IMG/VR virus record: IMGVR_UViG_3300045581_000553
Location: 1-22,677 of that record
Length of the DNA: 22,677 nt
Source: a virus
Direction: 5' to 3' (one strand)
The notes beneath the pieces are model-generated. The model was not told the origin of the DNA. It ran no database searches and saw only the letters and a program-made list of their open reading frames with translations. Both the position numbers and the translations under genes were made by a program. This document shows, piece after piece, positions 1 through 9,306 of the stretch; within the stretch, counting starts at the first letter, position 1, and every line of letters starts with the position of its first letter.

Positions 1-3000
1 GAAGGCGAGGGGCAGTTCTACAAGGACGGCTTGATTCGCGACTTCGAGAGCAGGACCGAGGCGCCCGTTTACAACCAATCCGCCACCCTGCGCCGCGGCA
101 CCGAAACGCTGAAGAAGTACGGGCTCATGCCCGAGTGGACCTGGGCCGAAGGCCTGGTGCCGGACATGCAGGAACAACCCCTCGAGCAAGGCCCCCGCGG
201 CACGTTTAGCCCTGAGCAACTGCTGGTCACGCTGAACGAGAACGCCGACCTATCGACGTTCCTGCACGAGTCTGGGCACTTCTTCCTCGAGGTAATGGCC
301 GACCTGGCCAGCCAGCCCAACGCCCCGCAGCAGATCAAGGACGACATGGCCACCACCCTCGCGTGGTTTGGCGTGCCTGACCTGGCCACCTGGAACGGCT
401 ACACCCTCAACGAGAAGCGCCCGTACCACGAACGCTGGGCCGAAAGCTTTGAGCAGTACCTCTTCGAAGGCAAAGCGCCAAGCGTTGAGCTTCAGCCGTT
501 GTTCCGTCGATTCCGCAGCTGGCTGCTCAATGTCTACAAGTCGCTGACGCAGTTCATGCGCGAGCGCAACCTTCAGCTGGGGGACGACATCCGCCAGGTG
601 TTCGGCCGCATGCTGGCCGTCGATGAGCAGATCGCCCAGGCTGAAGAGGCCGCCGGCCTGCTGCCCGATTTCGACGCCACCAACGAAGCCATCGAGAAAC
701 TGCAGGCGCGCAGCCTGCGCGATCTGAAGTGGGCGGTGAACGCACGCAACAAACGCATCAAGGAATTGCAAAAGCAGGCCAAGGACCTGCGCAAGGAAGT
801 CGAGGCCGAGGTGCGTGCCGAGGTTGAGCAACAGCCTGTCTACAGGGCCATGAACTGGCTCAAGAAGGGCGAGACGATTGACCCGGCCACCGGTGACTTG
901 ATCAAGGCCGAGAAAGGTTTCCGCCTGTTTACGGAAGCCCTGGCCGAGATGTACCCCGAAACCATGCTCAGCCGCCCCGACCTGGCTCGCCTCAAAGGCA
1001 TGACCAGCAAGGAAGGCCTGCACCCTGACCTGGTGGCCGACATGTTCGGCTTCGAGTCGGGCGACCAGCTGGTGCGCGCAATCCTCGACGCCGAGCCTAT
1101 CGCCACCGTCATCGAGGGCATGACCGACCAGCGGATGCTCGAGCGGCATGGCGACCTGGCCGATCAGCGCGCGATCGAAGAAGCTGCCAACCAAGCGGTG
1201 CACAACGAAGCTCGCGCGCGAAGCCTGGCCACCGAGCTGCGGAGTCAATCCGAGATGATGAGCCAGCGCCAGGATACCGGGCGCACGGACGTGCAAGGTC
1301 GCCCCATTACCGTCAACGCGATCACCGCCGCCGCGAAGGAGTTCGCGCTCAACCTGGCTGCTCGCCGTCGGATCAAAGACCTGAAGAATGCCACCTGGCA
1401 GCACCGCGCCGCCGAGGCTCGCGCTGGCAAGGCCTGGCAAGCCGCCACCACCAAAGGCGAGACAGAAGCCGCAGTGCAGGCCAAGCGCGACCAGGTGCTG
1501 AACAACGCCGCGGTGGCCGCACTGCAGGACGCCCAGGTCGAGGTGCGCAAGACTCTCGAGTTCTTCAAGCGCGTGGCCAAGGGCAGTGATGAGAAGCTGG
1601 TCGAGCGGGGTCGGGATCCTGACGTCGTCAACGCTATGCGCGCCATCCTGGCCGCCTACAGCGTGGCCCCACGTCTTGAGAAGTCGGCGCTGGACTACCT
1701 CGAGGTGGTCAGCCGCAACGACCCCGCGATGTATGGCGTGCTCAAGCCGATCGTCGACGCCGCGCTGGTCGAGGCGGTGCCACTGCCAGAGATGACGGTC
1801 GAGCAGTTGCGCGGGCTGACCGACAACCTGCGGGCCATGTGGGAGTTGGCCAAGCGCTCGCGGCAGATGGAAGTCGACGGCAACCTGCTGGACCTCGAGG
1901 ACGCATCGGCCGAGCTGTTTGCCAGGATGGAGCAGATCGGTATCCCGACCGAGGTGCCAGGCGAGAAGGGCGCTATCACCGAGAAACAAGAGCGCGGGCT
2001 CAAGCTGCAATTTGCCAAGTCAATCCTGCGTCGGGTTGAGCAGTGGGCCGAAGGGCTCGACGGCAAGTTCGGCGGTCCGTTCCTGCGCCTGGTGTTCCAG
2101 CCGATCAAGGACGCCGCCGACCGCTACCGCACCGCGAGGACCGACTACCGCAAGCGGTTTACTGACCTGGTTCAAAACCTGGCACCTGCGATGCCTGCAG
2201 GCGCAATCGACGCGCCAGAGATCGGCTACACCTTCGGCAACGCCCGCGACAGCGGCACCGCCGAGCTGGTCCACGCCATCCTGCACACCGGCAACGACAG
2301 CAACAAGCGCAAGCTCCTGCTGGGCCGTGGCTGGGCGACCGAGAACGCAGACGGCACGCTCGACACGCGCCGCTGGGACGCGTTCCTCCTGCGCGCCCAC
2401 AACACCGGAATCCTGAACAAGGCGCATTGGGATTTCGCTCAGGGCGTGTGGGACCTGCTCGAGGAAACGAAACCCCTGGCGCAGCAAACGCACCGCCAGG
2501 TGTTTGGCCGCTACTTCGCAGAAGTCACGGCCAACCCGGTGGTCACCCCGTTCGGAACCTACCGCGGAGGCTACGTCCCCGCGCAGACCGACAGCCGCCT
2601 GGTTAAAGATGCCAAACTGCGCGAGCTCGCCGATGGTGAAAACGAGTCGATGGCCTACGCATTCCCCAGCGCCCCCAGCGGGTTCACAAAGGCGCGGGTG
2701 GAGTACAACAAGCCTCTGCTGCTGGATCTGCGCGCCCTGGCTCAGCACATCGACAAGGTGCTGCTGTTCTCCCACATGCAGGTCGCGGTCAACGACGTGC
2801 GTAGACTGCTGTCCCGCAAGGACGTCAGTTACGCCCTGGACCGCATCGACCCAGGCGCGTACGAGGGCATGCTGATCCCTTGGCTCAACCGCTCGGCCAA
2901 GCAGATTGTCGAGACCCCGGTGGTTGGTGACCGCAAGCTCTCGAGGTTCCTCTCGGCTGCGCGCTCGCGCGCGGGCATGGCGCTGATGTTTGCCAACCTG

Positions 3001-4056
3001 TCGAACACGGTCCAGCAGATCACCGGCTTCAGCCTGGCCGCGGTCAAGGTAAAGCCAGGGCTCATGCTGCAGGCCACCGGGCAGTTCGCCGCCAGCCCCA
3101 AGGCGTTCAAGCAGTCAGTGGCCGACGCATCCCCCTACATGAAGGAGCGGATGCTTAACGACATGAGCGCGATGAACGACGCGGTCGAGGAGATCCTGGT
3201 CGATCAGACCCTGCTCGAGCGCGGCCAGGCCTGGACCCAGCGCCACGCGTATTTCCTGCAGTCGGCTGTCGACAACACGATGAGCCCGATCATCTGGACG
3301 GCGGCATACAACCAGGCCATCGCTGAAGGTCAGAACGCCCGGGATGCGGTGCGCTTTGCCGATGGCGTCATCCGTCAGACCCAGGGCTCGCTGCTGCCGG
3401 AAGACGTCAGTCGGTTCGAGACGGGCCCGGCTTACGGGCGACTGTTCACCCAGTTCGTGAGCTACTTCAACATGATGGCCAACACGAACGGCACCGCGGT
3501 CAAACAGATCGTCGACGAAATGGGCATGCGCAAGGGTGCCGGCAAAATCCTGTACGTAGCGCTGGCCGGCCTGCTGGTGCCGATCTGGGTAGCGGAGGCG
3601 ATCGCTCAGGCGTTCCGTGGGGGTCCTGAGGACGACGAAGGCGACGGTTACCTCGACGACTGGCTGGCTGCGGTGTTTGGGTTTGGCACGATCAAAGGCC
3701 TGGCTGCGCAAATCCCGTTCATCGGCCAGGCGGGGCAAATTGTTGTCAACCGGTTCAACGACAACCCGGCAGACGACAAGTTCAGTCTGAGCCCTGCGGT
3801 GTCGTTGATCGAGTCCAGCGTCAGCGCGCCGGCCAGTGTTTACAAGGCAATTGTCGACGACGGCAACGCGCAGAAGGCGGTGCGGGATGTCGCTGCTGCT
3901 GCCACCCTGATCACCGGTCTGCCGATCTACGCAGCCTCTCGCCCAATTGGATACATCACCGGAATGGCCGACGAAAAGATCAGGCCGGCGGGTCCGGTGG
4001 ACCTGACTCGAGGCCTGATCACAGGGACCGCAAGCCAGGAAAGCAAGGTGCCGTGA
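1..4056 (+). CDS. Large polyvalent/internal virion protein with HExxH metalloprotease motif (5' partial)
   Basis: The reading frame is open from base 1 (EGEGQFYKDG precedes the first possible TTG start at 31), so the gene begins upstream and at least 1351 residues are visible. Codons 89-93 read HESGH, a zinc metalloprotease signature, and about 50 residues later HERWAESFEQYL offers a Glu (near codon 148) as a possible third ligand, the gluzincin pattern. The middle is long, charged and alpha-helical (probable coiled coil). The C-terminal part has a hydrophobic stretch (ILYVALAGLLVPIWVAEAIA) and Gly/Ala-rich segments. Giant multidomain proteins of this kind are known from temperate podoviruses as ejected internal proteins and from the phage polyvalent protein class. 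It precedes the tail fibre in the late operon. The family role is inferred; the HExxH motif is seen. Confidence 0.8.
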   Translation, partial: EGEGQFYKDGLIRDFESRTEAPVYNQSATLRRGTETLKKYGLMPEWTWAEGLVPDMQEQPLEQGPRGTFSPEQLLVTLNENADLSTFLHESGHFFLEVMADLASQPNAPQQIKDDMATTLAWFGVPDLATWNGYTLNEKRPYHERWAESFEQYLFEGKAPSVELQPLFRRFRSWLLNVYKSLTQFMRERNLQLGDDIRQVFGRMLAVDEQIAQAEEAAGLLPDFDATNEAIEKLQARSLRDLKWAVNARNKRIKELQKQAKDLRKEVEAEVRAEVEQQPVYRAMNWLKKGETIDPATGDLIKAEKGFRLFTEALAEMYPETMLSRPDLARLKGMTSKEGLHPDLVADMFGFESGDQLVRAILDAEPIATVIEGMTDQRMLERHGDLADQRAIEEAANQAVHNEARARSLATELRSQSEMMSQRQDTGRTDVQGRPITVNAITAAAKEFALNLAARRRIKDLKNATWQHRAAEARAGKAWQAATTKGETEAAVQAKRDQVLNNAAVAALQDAQVEVRKTLEFFKRVAKGSDEKLVERGRDPDVVNAMRAILAAYSVAPRLEKSALDYLEVVSRNDPAMYGVLKPIVDAALVEAVPLPEMTVEQLRGLTDNLRAMWELAKRSRQMEVDGNLLDLEDASAELFARMEQIGIPTEVPGEKGAITEKQERGLKLQFAKSILRRVEQWAEGLDGKFGGPFLRLVFQPIKDAADRYRTARTDYRKRFTDLVQNLAPAMPAGAIDAPEIGYTFGNARDSGTAELVHAILHTGNDSNKRKLLLGRGWATENADGTLDTRRWDAFLLRAHNTGILNKAHWDFAQGVWDLLEETKPLAQQTHRQVFGRYFAEVTANPVVTPFGTYRGGYVPAQTDSRLVKDAKLRELADGENESMAYAFPSAPSGFTKARVEYNKPLLLDLRALAQHIDKVLLFSHMQVAVNDVRRLLSRKDVSYALDRIDPGAYEGMLIPWLNRSAKQIVETPVVGDRKLSRFLSAARSRAGMALMFANLSNTVQQITGFSLAAVKVKPGLMLQATGQFAASPKAFKQSVADASPYMKERMLNDMSAMNDAVEEILVDQTLLERGQAWTQRHAYFLQSAVDNTMSPIIWTAAYNQAIAEGQNARDAVRFADGVIRQTQGSLLPEDVSRFETGPAYGRLFTQFVSYFNMMANTNGTAVKQIVDEMGMRKGAGKILYVALAGLLVPIWVAEAIAQAFRGGPEDDEGDGYLDDWLAAVFGFGTIKGLAAQIPFIGQAGQIVVNRFNDNPADDKFSLSPAVSLIESSVSAPASVYKAIVDDGNAQKAVRDVAAAATLITGLPIYAASRPIGYITGMADEKIRPAGPVDLTRGLITGTASQESKVP

Positions 4057-4115
4057 TGTATCCGTGAACGGAGCCCCTGCGCCTACCATCCCCGGTAATC
4101 GCAGGAGCCCCGTGC

Positions 4116-6407
4116 ATGACGACCCCCTCAACCCAGCGCAAAGCCGGGCCGCTTCTTGGCACCGGTGTCCAGACCACCTGGCCATTCACGTTTAAGGTAT
4201 TCGCCGAGACCGACATCGCGGTCACGATTGCGGATAGTTTAGGTGTTGAAACGGCGCTCGTTTACGGCGCCGACTACAGCGTCAGCCTGAACGCCAACCA
4301 GGAAACCAGCCCTGGGGGCACCGTCACCTACCCCATCAGCGGGGCCCCGCTGCCCGTTGGCAGCCGCCTGGTAATCATCGGGGACCTTGACTACGACCAA
4401 CCCCTGGATCTGCCGAGCGGCGGAAACTTTTCGCCGTTGGCCCTCGAGAATCAACTCGATCGCATGGCGATGCAGATCCAGCAGCTGCGCGAACAGGTTC
4501 AGCGCGCGCTGCAAGTCAGTGTCACCACCAGCGCTGACGTGATGCTGCCGCCACCCACCGCGAGCCAGTTGATCAGCTGGGACTCTACGGGCAGCAACCT
4601 GGAAAACGTGCCACTTAGCTACTTGGCCACGGCTTTGGCCTACGGCAATTTCCGTTATGACACGTTTACCGCGGATGGCGTCCAGACGCAGTTTACGCTG
4701 TCAGTCGACCCTGCAACCCTGGCCAATCTGGATGTGGCAATTTCCGGCGTGGTGCAGGTTCCAGCAATCGATTACACGCTGATCACCGACAAGCTGGTGT
4801 TTACTTCGGCACCACCCAATGGCGCCGTTATTTTGGCGCGCTACGGGGAAGCACTGCCTTCTGGGCAAAGCGTCGGGTCAAACAACGTGACGTTCTCGCC
4901 GACCGGCACTGGCGCAACCCCACGTTCTGCCGAGTTAAAGCTGCGCGACATCGTGCACCGCAGCGATTACAACAACGACACCAATTTCAACAACGCCGCT
5001 GCGGGCAAGGTCGCTATCGACGCGACCAACAAAGTATTCGCCCAGCGGTTTGAAGGTACAGCGACGGATGACTCCGGCACGCCCGACGCGATCTTTCGCG
5101 TAGTACGCACGCACACCAACAGCGCGAGCCCACATTCTTTCAGAGATCAGACTGTATTCGCTCCGACTGCCGCCGGAGTTGCCGCATGTTCGTTTGACGC
5201 GGCGATGACCTCCAGCGGCTCGGCCAACATGGACCACACCATTGGGTTCCAGGCCCGAAACAGCCATGCCGGAAGCGGAACGCTGACGAACATGTATGGG
5301 CTCGGCAGTTACCCTATCGTGAGCTCGGGCACGGTCACCAACTGCATCGGGTTGGATGTCGCGGCTCACAGTGGGGCCGGCACTGTCGTCAATGAGTACG
5401 GCATTTACATCCGCAATCAATCATCGACGGCGACCAACAAATACCCGATCTTTATCCCAAACAGCCTTGGCACCAACTCCATTGGCGCGGCCACGAACTT
5501 CAACGGCTCCGGGGTTGTGTCGGTAGGCACCCTGATCAAAATGTTCATGGGTGATGGCGGCAACGGGTACAAATCCGTCGCCTATAACCACAACATGCAG
5601 TCGAACACGTATGACTACGGGGACTACATCCAGTCGATGTATTTCGGCCCGCAGGACATTACCTTCAGGTCTGCACCGGTCGGAGTGGCGGGGGCAACGC
5701 CTACCTTCACCAACATCGTCAGCATTCGCACCGACAGCACGCACGCAAACTTCAGGGCGTTTTTCCCAACCACCGACAACGTGTCCAACCTGGGTGTCAG
5801 TGGGTTGCGTTGGAAAGAAATTTTTTGCGCCAATGGCACGATCAACACTTCCGACGCGCGGCTAAAAACCGAAGTGCGCGATCTGTCCGCCCAGGAAATT
5901 GCAGCAGCGAAGGAACTCGCCAAAGCCATTGGCGGATTCAAGTGGCTCGCAGCGGTTGCCGAGAAAGGCGAAACGGCTCGCACCCACATCGGTATGACCG
6001 TTCAGCGAGCCATCGAGATCATGGTATCGAATGGCCTGGACCCCCTTGCCTATAGTTTTATTTGTTACGACGAGTGGGACGCGGAGTACGAAGACCACCC
6101 GGCGATTCACGAACAGATCGTCATCGAGCCCGAAGAAGTGGAAATCATTCCTGCGTATACCACCGAGGTAAACGACCAAGTCAGGATTGATGGCGAGCTG
6201 AGGAACATCGTCAAAACGGTTGAGATTCCCGAGCAACGCCGTGTCATCAAGGAAGCGGTTCTCGGTGATGGAAAAGTCTTGCAGGAAGCCTGGCGTGAAG
6301 TTAAGCGAGAAGCGGGTAACGCTTACGGTTTCCGCACCGATCAACTGTTGATGTTTATCGCTCGCGGTTTTGAAGCGCGACTGCGCGCGTTGGAAGGCGC
6401 GCAATAA
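4116..6407 (+). CDS. Tail fibre with C-terminal S74 intramolecular chaperone
   Basis: This is a 763-residue receptor-binding fibre. The N-terminus (about 1-165) is the adaptor-like domain common in podovirus fibres (TTWPFTFKVFAETDIAVTI, then a predicted helix LENQLDRMAMQIQQLREQVQ). The middle is beta-rich and Ser/Thr/Asn/Gly-rich. The C-terminus carries the peptidase S74 hallmark NTSDARLKTEVRDL, with Ser579 as the likely autocleavage nucleophile. Cleavage would release a chaperone of about 185 residues after trimerisation, as in known endosialidase-type fibres. The start ATG follows a good ribosome site (AGGAG, about 9 nt upstream). It lies between the giant virion protein and the lysis genes. 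The bacterial receptor cannot be deduced. Confidence 0.9.
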   Translation: MTTPSTQRKAGPLLGTGVQTTWPFTFKVFAETDIAVTIADSLGVETALVYGADYSVSLNANQETSPGGTVTYPISGAPLPVGSRLVIIGDLDYDQPLDLPSGGNFSPLALENQLDRMAMQIQQLREQVQRALQVSVTTSADVMLPPPTASQLISWDSTGSNLENVPLSYLATALAYGNFRYDTFTADGVQTQFTLSVDPATLANLDVAISGVVQVPAIDYTLITDKLVFTSAPPNGAVILARYGEALPSGQSVGSNNVTFSPTGTGATPRSAELKLRDIVHRSDYNNDTNFNNAAAGKVAIDATNKVFAQRFEGTATDDSGTPDAIFRVVRTHTNSASPHSFRDQTVFAPTAAGVAACSFDAAMTSSGSANMDHTIGFQARNSHAGSGTLTNMYGLGSYPIVSSGTVTNCIGLDVAAHSGAGTVVNEYGIYIRNQSSTATNKYPIFIPNSLGTNSIGAATNFNGSGVVSVGTLIKMFMGDGGNGYKSVAYNHNMQSNTYDYGDYIQSMYFGPQDITFRSAPVGVAGATPTFTNIVSIRTDSTHANFRAFFPTTDNVSNLGVSGLRWKEIFCANGTINTSDARLKTEVRDLSAQEIAAAKELAKAIGGFKWLAAVAEKGETARTHIGMTVQRAIEIMVSNGLDPLAYSFICYDEWDAEYEDHPAIHEQIVIEPEEVEIIPAYTTEVNDQVRIDGELRNIVKTVEIPEQRRVIKEAVLGDGKVLQEAWREVKREAGNAYGFRTDQLLMFIARGFEARLRALEGAQ

Positions 6408-6456
6408 CATTGGTATCCATGTCTCGGCGGCGTCAGCCTAGGATCAACGCATTTTT

Positions 6457-6705
6457 ATGAACACCGCTTGTGACATGACACCAGGACAGCACACCACCTT
6501 AGAAACCGCGATGTCTGCGGTCGGCAGCAAAGCAACGTACACGGGCGCAGGCGCCTGCGTGATGGGGGGCCTGCTCTCGAGTGAGATCGGCGTTTTGGTT
6601 GGCCTCTTCCTAGGTGTGGCCGGCTTCCTGATGAACTGGTACTACAAGCACAAGCAAGACAAGCGCGAACAGCAGATGCACGATTTTCGAATGACCCAGC
6701 AATGA
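6457..6705 (+). CDS. Class II-type holin
   Basis: This is an 82-residue protein with two hydrophobic segments (TGAGACVMGGLLSS and IGVLVGLFLGVAGFLMNWYY) and a highly charged, basic C-terminal tail (KHKQDKREQQ). That is the typical layout of small two-TM phage holins. Its stop overlaps the endolysin start by ATGA, which supports a lysis role. Several in-frame ATGs exist. The first is listed, although its ribosome site (AGGA, about 14 nt upstream) is weak, so a shorter form starting near MTPGQ or MSAVG is possible and could even be a dual-start regulator. Expected to sit in the inner membrane and time lysis. Confidence 0.8.
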   Translation: MNTACDMTPGQHTTLETAMSAVGSKATYTGAGACVMGGLLSSEIGVLVGLFLGVAGFLMNWYYKHKQDKREQQMHDFRMTQQ

Positions 6706-7178
6706 ACTTTGACCAGGCTTTCGACACACTGCTCCGGCATGAGGGTGGCTACAGCGACCACAGTGCCGACCCCGGCGGTAAAACCCGCTTTGGTGTGACG
6801 GAAGCCGTGGCTCGAGAGATCGGTTATCGCGGCGACATGCGCGACTTGCCCCTCGACCTGGCCAAGCGAATCTACCGCGAGCGCTACTGGCAAGCGATCC
6901 GAGGCGATGAGTTACCCGCCGGCATCCGCTACCTGGTATTCGACGCCGCGGTGAACAGTGGCCCTGGCCAGGCTGTCAGATGGCTGCAGCGCGCGGCAGG
7001 TGCCAAAGAGGATGGAGTGCTTGGTCCTGCCACCCTGGCCGCGGTGAACCAAGCCGACGGGGCAACGCTCACGCGTCGCTATCTCTCGCACCGGTTGCGG
7101 TTCATGACGAGCCTGGCCAACTGGTCATCATTCGGTCGTGGCTGGGCCAGACGCATTGCGGACCTGATGGAGGCGTGA
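6702..7178 (+). CDS. Endolysin, glycoside hydrolase family 108 (N-acetylmuramidase)
   Basis: This is a 158-residue lysozyme-like protein. The N-terminal GH108 motif RHEGGYSDHSADPGGKTRFG contains the catalytic Glu14 in HEGGY. The C-terminal part (FDAAVNSGPGQAVRWLQRAAG, then DGVLGPATLAAV) matches the peptidoglycan-binding domain usually paired with GH108. Full family length is present. There is no signal peptide or SAR-type N-terminal anchor, so release through a holin is expected. It overlaps the upstream holin by ATGA and is followed after 1 nt by the second membrane protein. Confidence 0.93.
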   Translation: MNFDQAFDTLLRHEGGYSDHSADPGGKTRFGVTEAVAREIGYRGDMRDLPLDLAKRIYRERYWQAIRGDELPAGIRYLVFDAAVNSGPGQAVRWLQRAAGAKEDGVLGPATLAAVNQADGATLTRRYLSHRLRFMTSLANWSSFGRGWARRIADLMEA

Positions 7179-7179
7179 C

Positions 7180-7590
7180 ATGTGGCAGTTGTTGATCCCC
7201 GCCATTACCCAGATCCTTGACAAGGTTCTGCCAGATCCAGCCCAGGCGGCCGACGCAAAACTGCGGGCCCTCGAGCTCGCACAGCGCGGTGAGCTCGCGG
7301 AGCTCGACGCTGAGGTCAAGCTGGCGCTGGGCCAGCTCGAGGTCAACAAGGTCGAGGCGGGGACCGACATGTTCCGCGGGGGCTGGCGCCCAGCGGTAGG
7401 GTGGACCTGTGTGGTCGGCCTGTTCTACCAGTTCCTGCTGCAGCCCTTGCTGCCTTGGGTCGTTACGGTCAGCGGGGGGCATGTGCCGCCGCTGCCAGCG
7501 ATCGACAACGAAACACTGATGGTTTTGCTCATGGGCATGCTCGGCCTGGGCGGACTGCGTACCTTCGAGCGTGTGAAAGGGAGGGCATGA
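7180..7590 (+). CDS. 3TM-type holin (gene-transfer-agent/phage holin family)
   Basis: This is a 136-residue protein with a charged amphipathic N-terminal half (AADAKLRALELAQRGELAEL, coiled-coil-like). It then has FRGGWRPAVGWTCVVGLFYQFLLQPLLPWVV and a C-terminal LMVLLMGMLGLGGLRTFERVKG. The GWRP...GW and LGLGGLRTFE signatures are characteristic of the 'holin of 3TMs' family (PF11351-like). It lies directly behind the endolysin and overlaps the tail-spike start by ATGA. With the class II holin upstream this makes two holin-like proteins around one lysin, and one may act as a regulator or substitute for another lysis function. Confidence 0.8.
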   Translation: MWQLLIPAITQILDKVLPDPAQAADAKLRALELAQRGELAELDAEVKLALGQLEVNKVEAGTDMFRGGWRPAVGWTCVVGLFYQFLLQPLLPWVVTVSGGHVPPLPAIDNETLMVLLMGMLGLGGLRTFERVKGRA

Positions 7591-8867
7591 CGACCCGCGT
7601 ACCAGGATCAATGATCGGCCTGACGCCTGTGGGCGGCACATCCGACGACACCCCGCAGATTCAAGCGGCCCTCAACGAAGCAAAAACGACCGGCGGCGCG
7701 GTGTACTTAGGCCCGGGCACCTTCCGCCTCAACACCCAGCTCGTAATCGCCGGCAGCGCCGGCACTGCCGCGCGTGTCGACCTGGTGATGTCCAAGGCCA
7801 CGATTCTCAAGTCGTATGTGACGGGCTCGGTGGCGAGCTACGACAGCGCGGGCTTTGCCATCGTGATCGACGGGTGGCGCGACTCGGCGATCCGCGGGGG
7901 GCGCTTGGACTACACCAATGGCACGGCCGGTATCCTGGTGCGCTGCCGGGCGGCTTCGACGATGGCCAACACCTTTGACGGCCTGCACATCTTCGGCGGT
8001 GCCACCAAGGCGATCCGCGAAACCGCGACCAAGGTGAGCCTGCGCTTCACCGGTAACGAGTCGGTGGCCGGCGCGGCGACCTACGTCAACTACTTCAACC
8101 GCGTGGTGGGCTGCCACTTCGACATCGGCTTCACGCACATCGACCTGCTGAACGGCGACTCGGGTGGCGGGCTGCACCAGCCCAACGCGCAGATCATCAC
8201 CGACTGCCTATTCGAGCGTTACGTGTACGGCGTCTACGTGCAGGACAGCGACGAGCACCGTGGCGACAACCTCTGGTTCAGCCAAGCGGGCACGCTCACC
8301 GCCAGCGCCGGGGGTGATGCCGGCACCAACTCGATCGACATCCGACTGGACGGCACCTACAACGACTTCACCTGGACCAGCGAGCCGGGTGTTGGGGCCA
8401 AGGCTTACTACGTTAAGGCTACAGCCAACGAGAACCGCCTGGCCGGCGTGTTCAACAGTGGGACCGCTCCGACCATCGAGGCGGGTGCTGCGGGCGACAA
8501 CCTGGTGTTTGACCGGCAACGCCTGGATGGCGTCAAGCGTTTGAACCACTTGAACCACGCTACCGACGGCGAGCAGGATATCAACCTGTTCGGCGACGGC
8601 GCCAACAGCCAAGGCGGGGCCGGGCGATCGAGCATGCGGATCTGGGAAGCCAACGGCACGGCGCGTAACCTGCGCCTGGGCTGGGGCACCGCAGGCAAGT
8701 GCTACGCGCAGGTGCCCAACGGCGCGCACCTCGACTTCGGCGGCACCTGGGAAAACCCGATCATGCTGAACGGGGCCTACCTTTGGGTCACCACGGGCAA
8801 GCTCTACATCAAGACCAGTGCGCCCACCACCAGCACCGATGGCACGGTGGTGGGCACTCAAACCTAA
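7587..8867 (+). CDS. Tail spike-like protein, pectate-lyase-type beta helix
   Basis: This is a 426-residue protein. The N-terminal segment MTTRVPGSMIGLTPVGGTSD DTPQIQAALNEA...GGAVYLGPGTFRLNTQLVI is the classic entry into a right-handed beta helix of the pectate lyase superfamily (DDT..IQ.AL..A...GG.V.L..GTY). The long middle has repeated hydrophobic/Gly/Asn turns (for example FERYVYGVYVQDSDEH). No enzymatic site is evident, so depolymerase activity on capsule or LPS is only inferred. The ATG overlaps the holin stop (ATGA). An upstream in-frame extension to 7401 would run inside the holin gene and is not used. It ends the rightward late cluster and meets the convergent HTH gene with a 4-bp overlap and no terminator. 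Confidence 0.85.
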   Translation: MTTRVPGSMIGLTPVGGTSDDTPQIQAALNEAKTTGGAVYLGPGTFRLNTQLVIAGSAGTAARVDLVMSKATILKSYVTGSVASYDSAGFAIVIDGWRDSAIRGGRLDYTNGTAGILVRCRAASTMANTFDGLHIFGGATKAIRETATKVSLRFTGNESVAGAATYVNYFNRVVGCHFDIGFTHIDLLNGDSGGGLHQPNAQIITDCLFERYVYGVYVQDSDEHRGDNLWFSQAGTLTASAGGDAGTNSIDIRLDGTYNDFTWTSEPGVGAKAYYVKATANENRLAGVFNSGTAPTIEAGAAGDNLVFDRQRLDGVKRLNHLNHATDGEQDINLFGDGANSQGGAGRSSMRIWEANGTARNLRLGWGTAGKCYAQVPNGAHLDFGGTWENPIMLNGAYLWVTTGKLYIKTSAPTTSTDGTVVGTQT

Positions 8868-9271
8868 CCGAAGGCCCGGCTGTCGTTGGCCGCCGGTGCG
8901 AGCCGGCTCACGGCTTCCTGGGCGATCGCCAGGTGCACGCGCAGGTCCTCAATCTCGCGACGCTGGGCGGTCAGCTGCTGGCGCAGCAGCACCAGGGACA
9001 GCACATGGCCGGGCTCGTAGCGGTCCCCGCCTGGGGATAGCAGCTCTCCATCGTGGAACCGCCAGCCGGTCCACTTGCCGCAGGTGCCAGGCAGATCCCC
9101 GAGCAAGAGCTTGATCGCCAGGTGCTGGCGGCCCGGGATCGGGGTCTTGCCGACCTTCCAGCGGTAGAGGGTTTTGGGGTGGATGTTGAGCTCGCGGGCC
9201 ACGCGGCGCTGGCCAATGAGTTCAATGAGCTGTCGAAGGTCACGGCGGGGCTTTTCGTTGATCTCAAGCAT
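8864..9271 (-). CDS. HTH DNA-binding phage protein
   Basis: This is a 135-residue protein. Residues about 10-50 (LRQLIELIGQRRVARELNIHPKTLYRWKVGKTPIP) form a clear helix-turn-helix. A short segment WTGWRFHDGELLSPGGDRYEPG follows, then a coiled-coil-like C-terminus (LLRQQLTAQRREIEDLRVHLAIAQ). The WRFHDG...GD..EPG segment is reminiscent of the phage DUF3653 family, but this is from memory and tentative. The ribosome site AAAGGA lies about 10 nt upstream of ATG. A 16-bp operator (9286-9301) sits directly in front, partly on the ribosome site, so the gene is probably repressor-controlled. Likely a small regulator; the target is unknown. Confidence 0.75.
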   Translation of the reverse strand: MLEINEKPRRDLRQLIELIGQRRVARELNIHPKTLYRWKVGKTPIPGRQHLAIKLLLGDLPGTCGKWTGWRFHDGELLSPGGDRYEPGHVLSLVLLRQQLTAQRREIEDLRVHLAIAQEAVSRLAPAANDSRAFG

Positions 9272-9285
9272 CTGCCACAGTTTCC

Positions 9286-9301
9286 TTTAGCAGTCGCTAC
9301 A
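9286..9301. promoter_or_regulatory. Operator copy (16-bp palindrome) before the HTH gene
   Basis: TTTAGCAGTCGCTACA matches the window-wide consensus TTTAGCA-NN-TGCTACA with one change. It lies 15 bp in front of the ATG at 9271 and touches the ribosome site, so binding would block this gene. Confidence 0.6.
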
Positions 9302-9306
9302 CCGTC

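Noticed and set aside
250-2010. 586-residue open frame on the minus strand
   Set aside because: Antisense shadow of the giant virion gene in high-GC DNA. Low-complexity Leu/His/Gly/Val content, no motifs, no ribosome site.
3115-4185. 356-residue open frame on the minus strand
   Set aside because: Antisense to the virion gene and fibre start. Composition is typical of a shadow frame.
7401-7586. N-terminal extension of the tail spike
   Set aside because: Overlaps the 3TM holin in another frame. The ATG at 7587 has the expected ATGA overlap and begins the known beta-helix pattern.
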